From Panicum virgatum (lineage: Eukaryota > Streptophyta > Magnoliopsida > Poales > Poaceae): a stretch of DNA of 64,000 nucleotides. This document shows, piece after piece, positions 61,568 to 64,000 of this stretch; position 1 is the stretch's first letter; every line of letters starts with the position of its first letter. The notes beneath the pieces are model-generated. The model was not told where the DNA came from. It worked only from the letters and a program-made list of their open reading frames with translations, and searched no databases. The stretch spans positions 1,063,596-1,127,595 of the forward strand of contig NC_053149.1 of NCBI RefSeq assembly GCF_016808335.1. The letters are read 5' to 3'. Both the position numbers and the translations under genes were made by a program.

Positions 61568-62740
61568 TGTAACATCCCAAAAATTTACCAAATCAAATCA
61601 CACGCTAAAAAAATAATTTTCAAAATTCTATTCGTCGTTGAGCTCAATCCTTCATGTCCAAGCCCTATTTCCCCGAAACCTTTTCCTGACCCGACGCCCG
61701 AATCCGACCGCTGTCCCGTCTCCCTTTTTCTCCTCGCTTCGCGTGCGTCGTCCGACCGGACATCGCAGCACGCGTGCCCGACACCGCCGCAGTCGTCGCC
61801 GAAATCTCCGCCATCTCTCTCTCTTTCTCTCCCTCCTTTTCTTTCTTTTTTTCTTTTTCCATTTCCTTTTTCCCTTTCCCTTTTCTTTTTTCCTCCTTCT
61901 CTCTCTCCTTCCTCCCTCTCCTCTGTCGCGCACCCCCCGAGCGCCGCTCAGCCCGCGCCGCCCCTCCTCCACGCGCGCACGCCCCTGGCCCCTGCTCGGC
62001 TGGCCCGACGCTGCAGCACACGCCGTACCCCCTCGCCACCGCGACGCGCGCCCCGCTCGTGCGCACGCGCACCGTGTGGCCGCACCGCTCGCCGCGCCGC
62101 TCGCCACGGCGCCCGCTCCTGACGGCCTGCCCTGCCCGCCTGCCCACGCGCCCCCGAGTCTCGCCGGATCGTCACCGCCTTCCTGTGCCGCCTCGCCGAT
62201 CGCGCCGCCGCAGAGTACAGAGCCGCCACCTTGCCGCTCAAGCCGCTCGGCGACAAGCACAGCGCCCGCCCCCCTCCCACGTGTCTACAGTGCTCGGCAC
62301 GCCGCTCGCCGCTGCTCGAGTGGTCTTGTCATCCCTATGCCGCCACGAATCACACCGCCACGGCACCAATCGCCATTAAAACTCGGCGCAGAGCATGCCC
62401 CGCCGGCCACCACCGCGGCCCCCCTCGCCCGGCCTATAAATAGAGCTCCCCGCGGAGCCCTCGGCCACCTCGACCTCGCCAACCCCCGCGCGCTCCCTCT
62501 CCCCAGCTGCAGCGCCGCCGCCACAGCCACTAGGGCCGCCCGCCGCCCGCTCCCGTCGTCCCGCCTCCTCGCGTTGCCCCGGCCCAAGGTGAGGCCGGGA
62601 ATCAGTTCCCAGCAGCTCCCTCTCCCTTTTTCCCCTAGGTACGACCGCCGCCTTGCCCCCAGTGCCGCCGGCGCCCTCCCCTGCCTTTCCTCTGTCACTG
62701 GTGTAGCGAAAATGGCCTCTCATGCTATATTTCAATATAA
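61568..62740 (+). mobile_element. Gypsy-like LTR segment, interrupted by a copia LTR
   Basis: TGTAACATCCC at 61568 is the usual start of grass chromovirus-type LTRs, like the one at 6887. Downstream are a CT-rich tract (about 61820-61925), a GC-rich stretch and a TATA box (TATAAATAG, 62435-62443), then a CT/GC-rich leader-like region. No second LTR or end can be seen, because a copia LTR begins at 62741. It may be one end of a larger nested element or a partial LTR. Confidence 0.55.
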
Positions 62741-64000
62741 TGTTTTGGTGATTGATATAGACAACACAACACTTGGACTAATATGATTGTTAAGATGATC
62801 ATTCTCAGGCTTTTAGGTTCAAGTGATGACAAAGAGAAGATAGGCGTAGCTAGGCCCGAAGGGCCGCCCCTATGGCGCCCTGAAACCTCTTCGGTCCAAA
62901 GGACAAGAATTAAAGAGACTGTGAAGAAAACCAAGTCAAAAAAATCAAGACAGAGATACTTTAGTATCACCGGTTGAACCGACGCTGAGAAAATCACATA
63001 CGTCGGTGCATTGACTTGGAGCACACTAGGAAGTTTAGTATCACCGGTTGAACCGACGTTAGAAAAGTTGAGAACGTTGGTGCAATGAACCCAGAAGCTG
63101 AGGCAAGGTCTATACACCGGATGAACCGACGATTGGGTCTTGATGAACGTCGGTGCAGTTGTCCAGAGAGTTTGTTTTTCAGAGTTCACAGGACAACTAC
63201 ACTCACCGGTTAAACCGACGCAGCATCGGTTGATTGCCTGTTCATGTAACGGCTAGTTTTTGAGGCGGGCAGTTTAGTATCACCGATTGAACCGATGATG
63301 GCTATTGGAGGTACGTCGGATTAACCGGCGTTAAGTATTTCTTCTGGCAGCTTTTCTCCAACGGCTATATTTGCTTGTGCTGCCTATATATACCCCCAAG
63401 GCCGAGTCATTTGTGTGTGCTGGAGTTGCTGAAAGCTTACTACACTTGAAGAACACCTCCAACCACCATAGAGCGTCATTGTACATCATATAGGCTTAAG
63501 CACACTTGTGAGAGTGTTTAGTGCTTGTTTAGCCTTAGTTCTTGAGAGAACTAGCTTGAGTGAAAGTCTTGCTGTGGCAAGCATCTTGTGTACTCGTCGT
63601 GTGACCCTCCGACTTGGTGTGGAGAGGCAACGACACTTTGTGCGGGGAAGGAGACCCCTCTTGGTGAGAAGCTCCGATAGTGAAGACGGTGCCGTTGGTG
63701 ACGCTTCGAGAGAGACGGTGACGGTGGCCTTGTCTTGGTGACTTGGGGTCACTTAGCATTTGCTTGCCGGGAGCCTTGGTGGCGAACGCAAGACGGTGAT
63801 CAAGCGAAGAGACTCGGCATCACACTTGTTCGTGTTGAACAAGTGGCCGTGGACGTAGGAAGGGACTTGGTGTCCTAACCGAACCACGTTAAATCGTGTA
63901 TCTTGGTGTCTTCACGGGAGTTTGCATATTCTCTCCCTTACCTCTTTACTTACCGTATTACATTTCCGCATTTACTCTATCTTGCGTGCCTTTACTTTCC
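62741..64000 (+). mobile_element. Copia (SIRE/Maximus-type) LTR, cut by the window end
   Basis: TGTTTTGGTGATTGAT at 62741 is the characteristic start of SIRE/Maximus LTRs in grasses. The following 640 bp contain five diverged copies of a CACCGGTTGAACCGACG motif, and a TATA box (TATATATA) lies at about 63385. After it comes the R/U5 part with a conserved GTTGAACAAGTGGCCGTGG phrase. The right end, PBS and internal genes lie outside the window, so solo LTR versus full element cannot be decided. Confidence 0.75.
62965..63335 (+). repeat. CACCGGTTGAACCGACG repeats in the copia LTR
   Basis: Copies start near 62968, 63041, 63116, 63205 and 63283, often paired with a following ACGTCGGTGCA-type motif that is its partial inverse. 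They sit upstream of the TATA box, where U3 enhancers are found in plant retrotransposons. The enhancer role is inference. Confidence 0.7.

Noticed and set aside
61067..62122. A 351-codon plus-strand frame
   Set aside because: It crosses the start of the gypsy-like LTR at 61568, and its composition is low-complexity with no known motif.
61638..62786. A 382-codon plus-strand open frame rich in Pro, Ser, Arg and Ala
   Set aside because: It spans a CT-rich tract, a TATA box and the junction between two LTRs. It has no recognisable domain and arises from low stop-codon frequency in GC-rich DNA.

Overview
The window is nuclear DNA from a flowering plant, most likely a panicoid grass. The supporting signs are intron-rich genes with GT-AG junctions, very GC-rich 5' exons, and grass-type transposons: long-LTR retrotransposons, an RTE LINE, CACTA, hAT MITEs and a SIRE/Maximus-type copia LTR. 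The organism is inferred, not proven. I see no operon, CRISPR array, rRNA or tRNA gene, and no clearly undescribed biological system. The most unusual structure is a young, apparently non-coding 10.5 kb LTR element inside a host intron.

Six host genes can be assembled, and for each the exon phases add up to one continuous reading frame. (1) Plus strand, 3-5732: a LIN/CERBERUS-type U-box, ARM-like and WD40 E3 ligase, cut at the window's left edge. (2) Minus strand, 18959-6632: a three-exon hotdog acyl-CoA thioesterase whose second intron holds the LTR element. (3) Minus strand, 28360-19810: EMBRYONIC FLOWER 1, with an RTE LINE in its last coding intron. (4) Minus strand, 48666-43273: a TOM1-like (VHS-GAT) protein. 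(5) Plus strand, 49391-52361: translation factor eIF3 subunit L, head to head with gene 4. (6) Minus strand, 59549-53576: a three-repeat MYB3R transcription factor.

Between EMF1 and the TOM1-like gene lies about 13 kb without a host gene. It holds a decayed 45/54-bp minisatellite (30299-30925), a 572-bp hAT-type MITE with 8-bp target duplication (32188-32759), a 503-bp tandem duplication (33226-34231), AT-rich DNA, and a 3.8 kb CACTA element (37390-41187) with dense subterminal repeats and a GC-rich internal insert. The right end beyond the MYB3R promoter holds a gypsy-like LTR segment (from 61568), followed by a copia LTR that starts at 62741 and runs off the window.

The six genes do not form a pathway. 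They are ordinary neighbours covering ubiquitin ligation, lipid thioester hydrolysis, Polycomb repression, endosomal sorting, translation initiation and cell-cycle transcription. What the window shows best is how transposons have expanded introns and intergenic space while leaving the reading frames intact.
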